Below are positions 63,827-64,000 of a DNA stretch of 64,000 bases, in pieces. The stretch covers positions 5,758,903 through 5,822,902 of the forward strand of contig NC_049994.1 of the NCBI RefSeq assembly GCF_000003815.2. Direction: 5' to 3'. This stretch comes from Branchiostoma floridae. Its lineage: Eukaryota > Chordata > Leptocardii > Amphioxiformes > Branchiostomatidae. Each line of letters opens with the position of its first letter. The stretch's first letter is position 1. The notes under the pieces are model-generated. The model saw nothing but the letters and a program-made list of their open reading frames with translations. It had not been told where the DNA came from and did no database searches. A program made the position numbers and the translations under genes.

Positions 63827-64000
63827 GTGAGTAAAACTCCGCCATTTCTGTGGCTCTCTTGGGGGTTATCAGTGTCTACCTCAGGCTGTCTTTTGGAAGG
63901 ACGAAGTGTTTTAGATTATAACACTTGATTAGAACCTCAAATATGTACATCTGGGATGCTAATAGGATACTAATAGACCCCCCTTGTCGTGTCTGACAGT

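Noticed and set aside
1-64000. CRISPR arrays, operons or bacterial gene content
   Set aside because: Spliced GT-AG gene structure, metazoan chromatin protein and eukaryotic transposons; the tandem arrays have no spacer structure.

Overview
This is a eukaryotic genomic window with large introns, GT-AG splice junctions and many short non-autonomous transposons. It contains one recognisable protein-coding gene, on the + strand. Joining 40 exons between 20464 and 63826 gives one continuous reading frame of 1846 codons that matches the chromatin-remodelling subunit BAZ2B (paralogue BAZ2A/TIP5) from its start codon to just before the PHD finger. The single BAZ2-type gene, its closeness to the vertebrate protein across the TAM/MBD, DDT and WSD modules, and the type of repeats suggest an invertebrate deuterostome, most likely an amphioxus (Branchiostoma). 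That assignment is inference.

Layout. 1-2480: AT-rich sequence with a 100-base assembly gap and no recognisable gene. About 2930-3065: CpG-rich, with a perfect CRE (TGACGTCA) and a strong splice donor; the best candidate for the promoter and a non-coding first exon. 3066-20452: a 17.4 kb first intron full of small inverted-repeat elements, with a few GC-richer non-repetitive islands that could be regulatory. 20464-29620: exons 1-10, the low-complexity N-terminal half (conserved GADWW motif, AT-hook, acidic/serine tracts, glutamine-rich coiled coil). 30032-32959: the TAM/MBD-like domain and a second AT-hook. 33520-49647: many small phase-0 exons coding a long charged coiled coil, interrupted by a 9.7 kb intron that holds a 6.4 kb unit bounded by long inverted arms. 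49848-56300: the DDT and WHIM/WSD region that docks ISWI. 56136-63826: the 939-bp exon and the following linker exons. The PHD finger and bromodomain exons must lie beyond 64000.

The most unusual structures are two tandem arrays built from pieces of this gene's own exons with their splice sites. At 50535-51950 the last 69 nt of a DDT exon plus its 5' splice site occurs ten times in all (95-101 bp period); the last copy is split by a hAT-like element with an exact 8-bp target duplication. At 21998-22276 the 3' splice site and first 17 nt of exon 3 are tandemly repeated (95 bp period), making two 22-nt decoy micro-exons. Also notable are paralogous frame-neutral mini-exons in the coiled coil, a 994-bp inverted-repeat element with 9-bp flanking repeats and a tRNA-like Pol III cassette inside, and a dense cluster of CGCG motifs at 52295-52387.

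All exon calls rest on reading-frame continuity, splice consensus and remembered similarity to vertebrate BAZ2B; no alignment or transcript data were available.
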